A stretch of DNA of 64,000 nucleotides. It comes from Prevotella sp. UBA3776. Its GTDB lineage: Bacteria; Bacteroidota; Bacteroidia; Bacteroidales; Bacteroidaceae. Of this stretch, positions 50,943 to 59,465 are shown piece after piece (positions within the stretch are counted from its first letter, which is position 1; every line of letters begins with the position of its first letter). The stretch covers positions 86,668 through 150,667 of the forward strand of contig DFFM01000018.1 of the NCBI GenBank assembly GCA_002369515.1. The letters run 5' to 3'. The notes under the pieces were generated by a model. That model saw nothing but the letters and a program-made list of their open reading frames with translations. It had not been told where the DNA came from and did no database searches. The translations under genes were made by a program, and so were the position numbers.

Positions 50943-52151
50943 CTATTCGTCGCTTTCCACACGTCCAGGATAAGCTTCGAGTGCCTTGCGTAGCACAAAG
51001 AGGGCGCGCTCAAGGTCTTTCTTTTTAAGCACATAGGCTATGCGCACCTGGTTGATGCCTGCTCCTGGCGTTGTGTAGAAGCCAGTGGCTGGTGCCATCA
51101 TCACCGTTTCGCCTTCATAGTCGAAACTCTCCAGGCACCAACGGCAAAACTTCTCGCTGTCGTCAACGGGCAATTTGGCCACGGTGTAGAAAGCTCCCAT
51201 GGGTATGGGCGAATAGACACCTGGAATGCGGTTGAGCCCATCGATGAGGCACTTTCGCCGTTCCACGTATTCGTCATAGACATCGCGCATGTACTCCTCG
51301 GGTGTATTGAGCGAAGCCTCTGCGACAATCTGTCCGATGAGTGGGGGAGAAAGGCGTGCCTGGCAGAACTTCATCACCGCCCGGCGTATTTCCTGATTTT
51401 TTGTAATAAGGGCACCGATACGTATGCCGCATTCCGAGTAGCGCTTCGAAACAGAGTCGATGAGCACAACGTTCTGCTCGATGCCTTCCAGATGGCAGGC
51501 CGAGATGTAGGGTGAGCCTGTGTAGATGTACTCACGATACACCTCGTCGCTGAACAAGTAGAGGTCGTACTTCTTCACCAAGTCGCGGATTTGGTTCATT
51601 TCGCGACGTGTATAAAGGTAGCCTGTGGGGTTGTTGGGATTGCAGATGAGAATAGCCCGTGTGCGGTCGTTGATGAGTTCCTCGAACTTCTCCACCTTGG
51701 GCAGTGAGAACCCCTCTTCGATTGTGGTGGCAATCGTGCGGATTTTTGCACCCGCCGAGATGGCGAACGCCATATAGTTGGCGTAGGCAGGTTCGGGCAC
51801 GATTATTTCGTCGCCAGGGTTCAGGCAACTCATGAAGGCGAAAAGCACAGCCTCGCTGCCTCCGCAGGTGATGATGATGTCATCGGCCGTAACGTTGATG
51901 TCGTATTTCTTGTAGTAATCAACCAGTTTCTCGCGATAGCTCAGGTAGCCCTGTGATGGTGAGTACTCCAGTATTGAGCGGTCAACGTTGCGTATGGCGT
52001 CGAGGGCCACTTGTGGAGTGGGCAGGTCGGGCTGGCCTATGTTCAGGTGATACACCTTTGTGCCACGCTTCTTGGCAGCGGCTGCCAAGGGAGCCAGCTT
52101 CCTGATAGGAGACTCGGGCATTTCGAGCCCACGAACTGAAATCTGAGGCAT
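50943..52151 (-). CDS. PLP-dependent aminotransferase, class I/II (AspC-like)
   Basis: This is a 402-residue cytoplasmic fold-type I aminotransferase. NIGQPDLPTPQVALDAI, the PLP-binding region CGGSEAVLFAFM, ICNPNNPTGYLYTRREM, DLYLFSDEVYREYIY, the Schiff-base lysine in IDSVSKRYSECGIRIGALIT, and a C-terminal Arg in NQVRIAYVL are visible. It probably acts on aspartate or another amino acid with 2-oxoglutarate. The exact substrate is not determined by these motifs. It has a promoter divergent from the AlbA-domain gene. Confidence 0.9.
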   Translation of the reverse strand: MPQISVRGLEMPESPIRKLAPLAAAAKKRGTKVYHLNIGQPDLPTPQVALDAIRNVDRSILEYSPSQGYLSYREKLVDYYKKYDINVTADDIIITCGGSEAVLFAFMSCLNPGDEIIVPEPAYANYMAFAISAGAKIRTIATTIEEGFSLPKVEKFEELINDRTRAILICNPNNPTGYLYTRREMNQIRDLVKKYDLYLFSDEVYREYIYTGSPYISACHLEGIEQNVVLIDSVSKRYSECGIRIGALITKNQEIRRAVMKFCQARLSPPLIGQIVAEASLNTPEEYMRDVYDEYVERRKCLIDGLNRIPGVYSPIPMGAFYTVAKLPVDDSEKFCRWCLESFDYEGETVMMAPATGFYTTPGAGINQVRIAYVLKKKDLERALFVLRKALEAYPGRVESDE

Positions 52152-52186
52152 GTTGCTTTCTTCTTTTATATATTACAAAAACGCTG

Positions 52187-52194
52187 CAAAATTA
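52187..52194 (-). promoter_or_regulatory. Bacteroidetes -7 box (TAATTTTG) for the aminotransferase gene
   Basis: The minus strand reads TAATTTTG 35 nt before the ATG at 52151, followed by AGAAGAAAG near the start codon. Confidence 0.6.
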
Positions 52195-52280
52195 CGTTTT
52201 TTTTCTCAATTAAGCGCCAAAAGGTTCGCTTTTTTTGTGCTATTTCGTATGAATTGGGCGATTTGGAAAAAAATTTGTGC

Positions 52281-52288
52281 TATCTTTG
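52281..52288 (+). promoter_or_regulatory. Bacteroidetes -7 box (TATCTTTG) for the AlbA-domain gene
   Basis: TATCTTTG ends 5 nt before the chosen GTG start at 52294. Upstream in-frame start codons would lie before the transcription start, which supports the GTG. Confidence 0.6.
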
Positions 52289-52293
52289 CACCT

Positions 52294-52929
52294 GTGAACG
52301 AACGCAGATACATTCAGAAACTCATTGCCGAAGGCGAGCACCAGCAGCAGGATTTCAAGTATAAGATTTCCGATGCCATGAAGTTGGCTCGTTCAGTGTC
52401 AGCCTTTGCAAACACCGATGGAGGACGGTTGCTCATTGGCGTGCGTGATGATGGCCACATTTCGGGAGTGCGTTCCGAAGAGGAAATCTTCATGATGCAT
52501 GCCGCCGCCTACAAGTACTGTCGTCCGTCGGCTTCCATCAAGTTTGACACCTATCAGATTGATGGGCGCACACTCGTCATAGCCACTGTTCCCCCCTCAG
52601 AGCGCAAGCCCATTTGTGCGCTTACCGACGAAGGCCGTTATCGAGCATATATCCGAGTGGCCGACGAAAACATCGTGGCATCGCCCGTACACGTGGCCAT
52701 CTGGCGCGAACAGCAGTCGCCACAAGGGCAGCTCACCGTTTACGATGAAGCCGAGCAACAGCTATTGTCAGCGCTAGCTTTTGGTCCATGCCAGACGCTC
52801 AATCAGATAGTTCGCCGTTCGCGATTGCAGCGTCAAAAGGCCATCACCTTGTTGGCCCGTCTTGTGCGCTATGGTATCGTGGAGATGCAACTTGCCGACC
52901 ATCGTTTCCTGTTCACGGCAGTTGAGTGA
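52294..52929 (+). CDS. AlbA_2 (Schlafen-like) putative DNA-binding / ATP-binding domain protein
   Basis: The 211-residue cytoplasmic protein is read from a GTG (VNERRYIQKLIAEGEHQQQD), where the family homology begins. The AlbA_2 domain has EHQQQDFKYKISDAMKLARS, VSAFANTDGGRLLIGVRDDG and LVIATVPPSERKPICA. The C-terminal 60 residues (LSALAFGPCQTLNQIVRRSR) look like a winged helix (about 150-211). This type usually acts as a transcriptional regulator or nucleic-acid-binding protein. An alternative ATG at 52249 would put the promoter inside the gene. Confidence 0.8.
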   Translation: MNERRYIQKLIAEGEHQQQDFKYKISDAMKLARSVSAFANTDGGRLLIGVRDDGHISGVRSEEEIFMMHAAAYKYCRPSASIKFDTYQIDGRTLVIATVPPSERKPICALTDEGRYRAYIRVADENIVASPVHVAIWREQQSPQGQLTVYDEAEQQLLSALAFGPCQTLNQIVRRSRLQRQKAITLLARLVRYGIVEMQLADHRFLFTAVE

Positions 52930-53122
52930 ACAACTTGCTATAGGCTGGTAAATGGTTCAACTTTTTCATGATGATTTTTGTGTTTTTATAGAAAGTGCAG
53001 GCCTTTGCCCCGATATTGTGACACATGGAAATGTTTGTTGTCTATATGTTGAGTGTGAAGTGGCTATGTGCGCTTTTTTCAAAGAAAGCAGAAAAAAAAT
53101 TGTGTATGTTGTTTTTTTTGTG

Positions 53123-53130
53123 TAAGTTTG
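53123..53130 (+). promoter_or_regulatory. Bacteroidetes -7 box (TAAGTTTG) for the LysM gene
   Basis: TAAGTTTG lies 22 nt before the ATG at 53153. An in-frame start at 53141 is also possible. The gap 52930-53122 shows nothing else. Confidence 0.6.
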
Positions 53131-53152
53131 CAAGCTAAAAGTGCGAATACGA

Positions 53153-54070
53153 ATGAAAAGATACCTTATACTACTGATCATCTCTTTGATGATGGCCGGG
53201 GCCATGGCGCAGAAGATGCGCCCCAATCGGCAATATCAGGACTATATCGACCAGTATAAGGATTTGGCCATTCAACAAATGTTGAAATACCGGATTCCGG
53301 CTAGCATTACGCTGGCTCAGGCCATTCTGGAAAGTGGGGCGGGGCGAAGCGATTTGGCCGTCAGGGGCAATAACCATTTCGGCATCAAATGTCACGGATG
53401 GACAGGGCGTACTGTTTATCATGACGATGATGAGCAAGGCGAGTGTTTCCGGGCCTACGACCACCCGTACCAGAGTTTTGAGGATCACAGCCAGTTTCTG
53501 CTTCGCGACCGTTACAAGAGTCTGTTTGCACTCAAAATGACTGACTATAAAGGTTGGGCTAAAGGGCTGAAACGTTGTGGTTACGCCACCAGTCCCACCT
53601 ATGCCTCAAGACTGATAGAACTGATAGACTTATATGGGCTGAACGAGTATGACCATGCAAGGAAGTACGACAAGTTCCTGGCCGAAAAAGTGACGAAAGA
53701 CAAACCCGCGCAGACAGGACAACCGCTGCACCCCATACGCATGTATAACGATAACTACTATCTTGTGGCTCGTCAAGGCGACACTTTCCGTTCCATAGGT
53801 CAGGAAGTAGGCATTTCTTATCGCAAGATAGCCAAACGCAACGAGCGTGACAAGAATGATGTTCTCAGCGAGGGTGACATCGTCTATTTGAAGAAAAAAC
53901 AGAAACGGGCTCTCAAACAGTTCAAGAACCATCCTCATACGGTTAAGGCTGGAGAAAGTCTCTACGACGTGGCACAGATGTACGGCATCAGACTGAAGAG
54001 CCTTTACAAAATGAACAAACTTACCCCAGACCACCAAGTGAGCGTTGGCGAACGTTTGAGGGTGAGATGA
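53153..54070 (+). CDS. Exported N-acetylglucosaminidase with two LysM domains
   Basis: This 305-residue peptidoglycan hydrolase has a signal peptide (YLILLIISLMMAGAMAQ). The glucosaminidase domain (about 30-160) includes the catalytic Glu in SITLAQAILESGAGRSDLAV and NNHFGIKCHGW, then YATSPTYASRLIELIDLYGL. Two LysM motifs follow: YYLVARQGDTFRSIGQEVGI (about 200-245) and PHTVKAGESLYDVAQMYGIR (about 260-305). It should bind and trim peptidoglycan in the periplasm. The same architecture is common in Bacteroidales. An intergenic repeat element begins 8 nt after its stop. Confidence 0.92.
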   Translation: MKRYLILLIISLMMAGAMAQKMRPNRQYQDYIDQYKDLAIQQMLKYRIPASITLAQAILESGAGRSDLAVRGNNHFGIKCHGWTGRTVYHDDDEQGECFRAYDHPYQSFEDHSQFLLRDRYKSLFALKMTDYKGWAKGLKRCGYATSPTYASRLIELIDLYGLNEYDHARKYDKFLAEKVTKDKPAQTGQPLHPIRMYNDNYYLVARQGDTFRSIGQEVGISYRKIAKRNERDKNDVLSEGDIVYLKKKQKRALKQFKNHPHTVKAGESLYDVAQMYGIRLKSLYKMNKLTPDHQVSVGERLRVR

Positions 54071-54077
54071 AGAAAGG

Positions 54078-54159
54078 GCCCCCCTCTCATCCCCCCTGGG
54101 GGGAAGGCCCAACGCACAGACAATCTCTCCCCCTAGGGGGAGTCGGAGGGGGCTTCCGA
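54078..54159. repeat. C/G-rich intergenic repeat element, short copy
   Basis: The outer arms GCCCCCCTCTCATCCCCCCT and AGGGGGAGTCGGAGGGGGC and an inner CCCCCTAGGGGG palindrome bracket CCAACGCACAGACAATCTCT. The left part and the right part match the element at 55708-55880. It is not coding. Confidence 0.75.
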
Positions 54160-54185
54160 ATCAGAAAAAAAACATAAAGCAAAGA

Positions 54186-55682
54186 ATGAGAAAGATACTA
54201 TTTGTATTGCCTGTAGTGTTGTGTCTTCTTTCGTGTGCCAGCACCAAGATTGAGGACAGCAGCAACAAACGGGAGTTCCGTGGCGCATGGATTCAGTGCG
54301 TTAACGGACAGTTTCAAGGCATGACCACTGCTGCCATGCAACAAACCCTCGCCTACCAGCTGGACGAACTGAAGAAAGACGGCGTGAACGCCATCATCTT
54401 TCAAGTCCGTCCCGAATGCGATGCCCTCTACGAGAGCAAACTCGAACCTTGGAGCCGGTTCCTTACCGGTCAGCAAGGGCGCGCTCCTCAGCCTTACTGG
54501 GATCCTCTGCAATGGATGGTGGAGCAATGCCATGCTCGGGGAATGGAACTGCATGCCTGGATCAATCCCTATCGCGCACGCACCAAAACCACCACAGCGT
54601 TGGCCACCAACCACGTTGCGGCCATGTATCCCGACCGTGTGTTCGCCTACGACGGACTGCTCATTCTGAACCCAGGAAACCCTATCAATCGCGACTACAT
54701 CTGCAAAGTGGTGCAGGACATTGTGCGCCGATACGACGTTGACGGACTACACATTGACGACTATTTTTATCCTTATCCGGCAGCAGGGCAGAAAATTCCT
54801 GACGACCGGGAATTCCAACTCTATAACCCCTACAACATTCAGAACCGTAATGACTGGCGGCGCGAAAATGTAAACATCTTCATCAAGGAACTCCACAAGG
54901 CAATCCACGACGTGAAGCCCTGGGTCAAATTCGGAGTGTCGCCCTTTGGTATTTATCACAACCACAAGACGTCGAGCGATCCCATTCCTGGCAGTGCCAC
55001 CCGTGGACTCCAGAACTATGATGATCTCTACGCAGACGTGTTGCTTTGGGTGAACAAGGGATGGATAGACTACTGCGTACCACAGCTCTATTGGGAGATT
55101 GGCCACAGCAGCGCCGACTACGAACCTCTCATCAAGTTCTGGAACGACTATTCGGCCAACCGTCCGCTCTTCATTGGTGAAGACATTGAGCGCACCGTGA
55201 AAAATGTTGACCCTAAGAATCCTGGACAAAATCAGATGCCCGCCAAGATGCGCCTGCACAAGCAAATGAAGAATGTTGGCGGAACAGTGCTTTGGTATGC
55301 CAAGGCAGCTGTAGATAATGTGGGCAACTACGGCAACATGCTTAGAAAGGTGTATTGGAAGACGCCAGCTTTGCAGCCCCGTATGACGTTCATTGACAAA
55401 ACCAACCCCAAGAAACCGCGCAAGCTGAAGGTGTTGCAGATGCAGGGCGACCCAGTGCTCTTTTGGACCGAACCCAGTGGGAAAGGGTGGAAGCACGAAG
55501 CTGTGCAGTATGTGGTCTATCATTTCGCACCGGGCGAGAAAGTCAACATTGGCGACCCCTCGCACATCGTAGAAATCACCTCCAACACATTCCACAAAAT
55601 ACGCAAGGCTGGTGGTACATACGCAGTGACAGCCCTCGATCGGCTGAGCAACGAAAGCAAGCCCGCAAAGTTGAAAAGATGA
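54186..55682 (+). CDS. GHL10-type (DUF187) lipoprotein, putative glycosyl hydrolase
   Basis: The 498-residue protein has a lipoprotein signal (VLCLLSCASTK, Cys17). The glycosyl-hydrolase-like 10 domain (about 30-370) is a TIM barrel with FRGAWIQCVNGQFQGMTTAA, INAIIFQ-like VNAIIFQVRPECDALYESK, MELHAWINPYRARTK, DVDGLHIDDYFYPYP and KPWVKFGVSPFGIYHN. The C-terminal 90 residues are fibronectin/Ig-like. Family members are thought to act on peptidoglycan or other envelope glycans. The substrate here is unknown. It lies between two copies of the same intergenic repeat. Confidence 0.85.
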   Translation: MRKILFVLPVVLCLLSCASTKIEDSSNKREFRGAWIQCVNGQFQGMTTAAMQQTLAYQLDELKKDGVNAIIFQVRPECDALYESKLEPWSRFLTGQQGRAPQPYWDPLQWMVEQCHARGMELHAWINPYRARTKTTTALATNHVAAMYPDRVFAYDGLLILNPGNPINRDYICKVVQDIVRRYDVDGLHIDDYFYPYPAAGQKIPDDREFQLYNPYNIQNRNDWRRENVNIFIKELHKAIHDVKPWVKFGVSPFGIYHNHKTSSDPIPGSATRGLQNYDDLYADVLLWVNKGWIDYCVPQLYWEIGHSSADYEPLIKFWNDYSANRPLFIGEDIERTVKNVDPKNPGQNQMPAKMRLHKQMKNVGGTVLWYAKAAVDNVGNYGNMLRKVYWKTPALQPRMTFIDKTNPKKPRKLKVLQMQGDPVLFWTEPSGKGWKHEAVQYVVYHFAPGEKVNIGDPSHIVEITSNTFHKIRKAGGTYAVTALDRLSNESKPAKLKR

Positions 55683-55707
55683 CGGGAGCTAGCAGGAGTT
55701 AGCGGGA

Positions 55708-55880
55708 GCCCCCCTCTCATCCCCCCTGGGGGGGAAGGCTACGGGTAGGCGAGCTTGCTCGGGAACCAAAGGTCGCTGGCCGAAAGGCTACGGGTAGGCG
55801 CGACAGCGGGAATGGGGAAAGCAATAGACCCAACGCACAGACAATCTCTCCCCCCAGGGGGAGTCGGAGGGGGCTCCTGA
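55708..55880. repeat. C/G-rich intergenic repeat element, long copy with ~90-bp insertion
   Basis: This has the same left part (GCCCCCCTCTCATCCCCCCT) and right part (CCAACGCACAGACAATCTCT and the AGGGGGAGTCGGAGGGGGC arm) as the copy at 54078. About 90 bp is added between them (roughly 55740-55829). The insertion contains a 17-bp direct repeat, AAGGCTACGGGTAGGCG, at 55735-55751 and 55784-55800, and a small GAGC-TT-GCTC hairpin. Confidence 0.75.
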
Positions 55881-55926
55881 TAACTCCCGACAAGCAAAAC
55901 AAGTATAAAAGAAACGAAAAAACGAT

Positions 55927-56367
55927 ATGAAACCAACTGAACAAACCATCCAACAAGTAGAGCGTGCCATCAGGAAGATTGCACAAAAGTTCCCGGCTGA
56001 CCGTGAAGCCGACATCATGACCGACATTCACCTGCGTGTGACGCAGGAAAGTGGCGAAATGGTGGCCTACGACGATGACGACAAGGAGGTGAACCGATGC
56101 GTCATAGAGCAATGGATTGACAACAAGGATGAGGATTTCTATAAGAGTGTTACCGACATTCTGCGAACCGTTCTCACGCGGCTGCACGACACAGCCGACA
56201 ATCTGTCGATCCTGAAACCCTACAGTTTCGTGCTAGAGGACGAGGACAAGGAGCACATTGAAGAGCTCTATGTTGTGGACGACGACGATACCATCATCAT
56301 TGACGGCGAACTCATGGAAGGTCTTGATAAGGACCTTGACGATTTCTTCAACGACCTGATGAAGTAG
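55927..56367 (+). CDS. Acidic conserved hypothetical protein
   Basis: This 146-residue cytoplasmic protein is rich in Asp and Glu, especially in YDDDDKEVN, VLEDEDKEHIEELYVVDDDD and GLDKDLDDFFNDLMK. The start MKPTEQTIQQVERAIRKIAQ is helical. The region RKIAQKFPADREADIMTDIH is followed by a beta-rich middle. I have seen similar short acidic proteins in Bacteroidales without a known role. A strong terminator hairpin follows 13 nt after the stop. Confidence 0.72.
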   Translation: MKPTEQTIQQVERAIRKIAQKFPADREADIMTDIHLRVTQESGEMVAYDDDDKEVNRCVIEQWIDNKDEDFYKSVTDILRTVLTRLHDTADNLSILKPYSFVLEDEDKEHIEELYVVDDDDTIIIDGELMEGLDKDLDDFFNDLMK

Positions 56368-56380
56368 GGCGGCAATAATT

Positions 56381-56421
56381 GACAGGGGGGTATCTTGCTG
56401 AAGGCAAGGTGCCCCCCTGTC
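56381..56421 (+). terminator. Hairpin terminator after the acidic protein gene
   Basis: GACAGGGGGG (56381-56390) pairs perfectly with CCCCCCTGTC (56412-56421), and a second inner pairing TCTTGC/GGCAAG lengthens the stem. The T tract after it is short. Confidence 0.7.
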
Positions 56422-56518
56422 GTGTGCTATGACTGGACATGCGCGATAAATGCAAACGTTTTCGATAACTTTCTGAAAAAAACGCCAAGAAATTATTGTT
56501 TATGTTAAAATAAAGTGT

Positions 56519-56526
56519 TACTTTTG
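56519..56526 (+). promoter_or_regulatory. Bacteroidetes -7 box (TACTTTTG) for the rseC-rnf operon
   Basis: TACTTTTG lies 79 nt before the RseC-like ATG, with ATTG 20 nt upstream of it as a weak -33. No further box is obvious before rnfB, so one transcript probably covers seven genes. Confidence 0.6.
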
Positions 56527-56605
56527 CATTTGCAAACTCGACATGACAAAAGCATGGATTATCGGGGCCGTTGTAGCGGGGCAACCTTTATCTTGAATTG
56601 GATAC

Positions 56606-57019
56606 ATGAGCAACAAAATCAAGCACAGTGGAATTATAGAATCGATCAACGCTACTGCCATGCGTGTGCGCATTGTGCAGTCGTCGGCTTGCAGCCGTTG
56701 TTCAGCCGCCAGCCATTGCAGTGCCTCGGAGAGCAAGGAAAAGATAATAGAAGTGTTTCAGCCCGCCGGCAACCACCGAGTGGGCGACGAGGTGGTGCTG
56801 GTGGCTTCCAATGCAGTGGGAGCGCGAGCTGTTGTGCTTGGCTTCGGCTTGCCTTTCGTCATCATGGTTGTTGCCGTATGGCTGCTTTCACGCATCACCA
56901 ACAGCGAACCTTTGGCCGCACTCGGCGGCATCGGGTGCCTTGTTCCCTACTATGCGCTGCTTTTCCTTCTGCGCGACAAGCTGCGGCAGACGCTCAGTTT
57001 CTCCATTGAAGATGAATGA
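56606..57019 (+). CDS. RseC/MucC family membrane protein (SoxR-reducing system type)
   Basis: The 137-residue inner-membrane protein has an N-terminal cytoplasmic part with a Cys cluster (SSACSRCSAASHCSASESKE) and two hydrophobic helices (AVVLGFGLPFVIMVVAVWLL and GGIGCLVPYYALLFLL). In many bacteria this family is encoded with Rnf complexes and helps reduce SoxR. Here it sits 99 nt upstream of rnfB in the same direction, consistent with an Rnf accessory role. Confidence 0.88.
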   Translation: MSNKIKHSGIIESINATAMRVRIVQSSACSRCSAASHCSASESKEKIIEVFQPAGNHRVGDEVVLVASNAVGARAVVLGFGLPFVIMVVAVWLLSRITNSEPLAALGGIGCLVPYYALLFLLRDKLRQTLSFSIEDE

Positions 57020-57118
57020 AAAGCGGGGAGGCGATTTCGCCCACAGGGCAAGGACTTCTGCCTGTCTGAAATCAAAGCTGTGGAAATTTAAATATAACTA
57101 AAACAATATCAAATCATT

Positions 57119-58111
57119 ATGAACTCAATTTTAATTGCAGTAATCGTTCTTGGTGGCATTGCCCTGATAGCAGCTGTTATCCTGTACGTGGCGTCCAAGA
57201 AGTTTGCTGTTCAGGAAGACCCCCGTGTGGGGCAGGTAACCGCAGTGTTGCCTGGTGCCAATTGTGGCGGCTGCGGATTTCCTGGCTGTTCAGGTATGGC
57301 CGACGCACTGGTGAAAGCCTGCGACAAAGGCTCGCTCGAAGGACTCAACTGTCCGGTGGGCGGACCTGCTGTCATGGGGCAGGTTGCCGACCTGTTGGGC
57401 ATGGCCATTGCCAACACCGATCCCATGGTCGCAGTTGTGCGTTGCAATGGTACCTGCGAGTTGCGCCAGCGCATTGCCGTTTATGACGGTTTGCAGACAT
57501 GTTCGGCTGTCAACGCTTGTGGAGCGGGCGAAACGGCTTGTGGATTCGGATGTTTGGGTTGTGGCGATTGTGTGAGTGCCTGCCAGTTCGATGCCATTCG
57601 CATGAACGCTGAAACCGGCTTGCCCGAGGTGGACGAAGAGAAGTGTACCTCTTGTGGAGCCTGTGTGAAGGCTTGTCCTCGCCACATCATAGAGTTGCGC
57701 AAGAAAGGCCCCAAGAGCCGTCGCATCTATGTGCGTTGTGTGAACAAGGACAAGGGCCCGGCTGCCATGAAGGCTTGCAAGGCCGCATGCATTGGGTGCG
57801 GCAAGTGTGCCAAGGAGTGCAAGTTCGAAGCCATCACCGTGGATAATAATGTGGCTTACATCGACTTCAACAAGTGCCGTTTGTGCAAGAAGTGTGTGGA
57901 GGCTTGTCCCACTGGTGCCATCGTGGCGCTCAACTTCCCCGCTCCCAAACCAAAACCAGAGTCGGTATCCCAGCCGAAACCCGTGGCTGAGAAAGTTGCT
58001 GAAGCAAAACCAGCCCCGGCCCCCAAGGTTGAGGCTGCTCCCGCAGAGCTATCTGCCAACACCCAACACCCATCATCCAACACCCAAGCAGGAAAGGAGG
58101 AACAAGCATGA
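57119..58111 (+). CDS. rnfB: Rnf complex subunit B, polyferredoxin
   Basis: This is the cytoplasm-facing iron-sulfur subunit of the Na+/H+-translocating ferredoxin:NAD+ oxidoreductase. The 330-residue protein has one N-terminal membrane helix. A 4-Cys domain (LPGANCGGCGFPGCSGMADA) and four ferredoxin motifs follow: FGCLGCGDCVSACQFDA, CTSCGACVKACPRHI, CIGCGKCAKECKFEA and CRLCKKCVEACPTGA. The last 55 residues are a Pro/Lys/Ala-rich tail (PKPKPESVSQPKPVAEKVAE) that may tether it to RnfC. Its stop overlaps the rnfC start by 4 nt. Confidence 0.95.
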   Translation: MNSILIAVIVLGGIALIAAVILYVASKKFAVQEDPRVGQVTAVLPGANCGGCGFPGCSGMADALVKACDKGSLEGLNCPVGGPAVMGQVADLLGMAIANTDPMVAVVRCNGTCELRQRIAVYDGLQTCSAVNACGAGETACGFGCLGCGDCVSACQFDAIRMNAETGLPEVDEEKCTSCGACVKACPRHIIELRKKGPKSRRIYVRCVNKDKGPAAMKACKAACIGCGKCAKECKFEAITVDNNVAYIDFNKCRLCKKCVEACPTGAIVALNFPAPKPKPESVSQPKPVAEKVAEAKPAPAPKVEAAPAELSANTQHPSSNTQAGKEEQA

Positions 58112-59460
58112 ATCTCAGAACATTCCGTATAGGTGGCGTTCACCCAGAGGAGAACAAACTCACCCACGAGGTGCCCACGGTTGTGGCTGCATTGCCCAAA
58201 CAAGCCATTTTCCCGCTTTCACAGCACATCGGCGCCCCCGCCAAGGCGGTGGTGAAGAAAGGTGACAAAGTGAAGGTGGGCACACTCATTGCCGAGGCCG
58301 GCGGTTTCGTTTCGGCTCCTATCTACAGTTCTGTTTCGGGCACAGTGTTCAAGGTGGACACCGCCATCGACGCCACAGGCTACCGCAAACCCGTCATCAT
58401 CATCAATGTGGAAGGCGACGAGTGGGAGGAGACCATCGACCGTTCCGACAAACTGGAGCGTTTGGCCGACCATCCCGAGCTGACCCCCGAGGAAATCGTC
58501 GAGCGCATCAAAGTAGCAGGTGTGACGGGCATGGGTGGTGCCGGCTTCCCCACGTTCATCAAACTCTGTCCGCCCCCCACGGCCAAGGCCGAGTGCGTCA
58601 TCATCAATGCCGTTGAGTGCGAACCCTACATCACCGCCGACTACCGTCTGATGATGGAGCATGCCGACGAAATCCTGGTGGGCCTCGACCTGCTGATGAA
58701 GGCTGCCAAGGTGGAAAAAGGCTACATTGGCATCGAGGACAACAAGCCCAAGGCCATTGAATTGTTTGAGCAAAAGACGGCAGGCGACACGCGCATAGAG
58801 ATTGTTCCCCTTGCCAAGAAATATCCCCAAGGAGGCGAGAAACAGCTGGTGGACGCCGTCATACGCCGCCAGGTGCCAGCACCTCCGGCCATTCCTGTGA
58901 ATGTGGGCGCCATCGTTCAGAACGTGGGAACAGCCTTTGCGGTTTATGAAGCCGTGATGAAGCACAAGCCTCTGTTTGAACGCTACACCACCGTCACGGG
59001 CAAACGACTGGCCAAGCCCGGCAACTTCCTGGTGCGCATGGGTACTCCAATGAAAGACCTCATCGAGGTGTGCGGAGGAATGCCCGAAGGCGACAACAAA
59101 GTGTTGGCGGGCGGCCCAATGATGGGCAAGGCGCTGACCACCATCGAGGTGCCCGTCTGCAAGGGCACCAACAGCGTGACCATCCTCACCGACGACGATG
59201 CTCGCCGAAAGGAGGCTCAGCCCTGCATCCGTTGCGCCAAGTGCGTTTCGGCCTGCCCCATGGGGCTGGAGCCCTATCTGCTGGCCAAGGTTAGTGCCAT
59301 TCACGATTGGGAGCGCGTTGAGGCCGAGGACATCACCTCGTGCATTGAGTGCGGCTCGTGTCAGTTCACCTGTCCTGCACATCGTCCGTTGCTCGACAAC
59401 ATTCGTTTGGGTAAAACAACAGTTATGGGCATCATCCGTGCCCGCAACGCTAAAAAGTAA
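58108..59460 (+). CDS. rnfC: Rnf complex subunit C
   Basis: This is the NADH/FMN-binding and [4Fe-4S] subunit. The 450-residue protein has an N-terminal barrel-sandwich region, the FMN-binding segment VAGVTGMGGAGFPTFIKL, the NADH site region NAVECEPYITADYRLMMEHA, GGEKQLVDAVIRRQVPAPPA, and two [4Fe-4S] motifs near the end, CIRCAKCVSACPMGLEP and CIECGSCQFTCPAHRP. Length is on the short side compared with gammaproteobacterial RnfC and lacks its long Ala/Lys repeats. Confidence 0.96.
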   Translation: MNLRTFRIGGVHPEENKLTHEVPTVVAALPKQAIFPLSQHIGAPAKAVVKKGDKVKVGTLIAEAGGFVSAPIYSSVSGTVFKVDTAIDATGYRKPVIIINVEGDEWEETIDRSDKLERLADHPELTPEEIVERIKVAGVTGMGGAGFPTFIKLCPPPTAKAECVIINAVECEPYITADYRLMMEHADEILVGLDLLMKAAKVEKGYIGIEDNKPKAIELFEQKTAGDTRIEIVPLAKKYPQGGEKQLVDAVIRRQVPAPPAIPVNVGAIVQNVGTAFAVYEAVMKHKPLFERYTTVTGKRLAKPGNFLVRMGTPMKDLIEVCGGMPEGDNKVLAGGPMMGKALTTIEVPVCKGTNSVTILTDDDARRKEAQPCIRCAKCVSACPMGLEPYLLAKVSAIHDWERVEAEDITSCIECGSCQFTCPAHRPLLDNIRLGKTTVMGIIRARNAKK

Positions 59461-59465
59461 AGATC

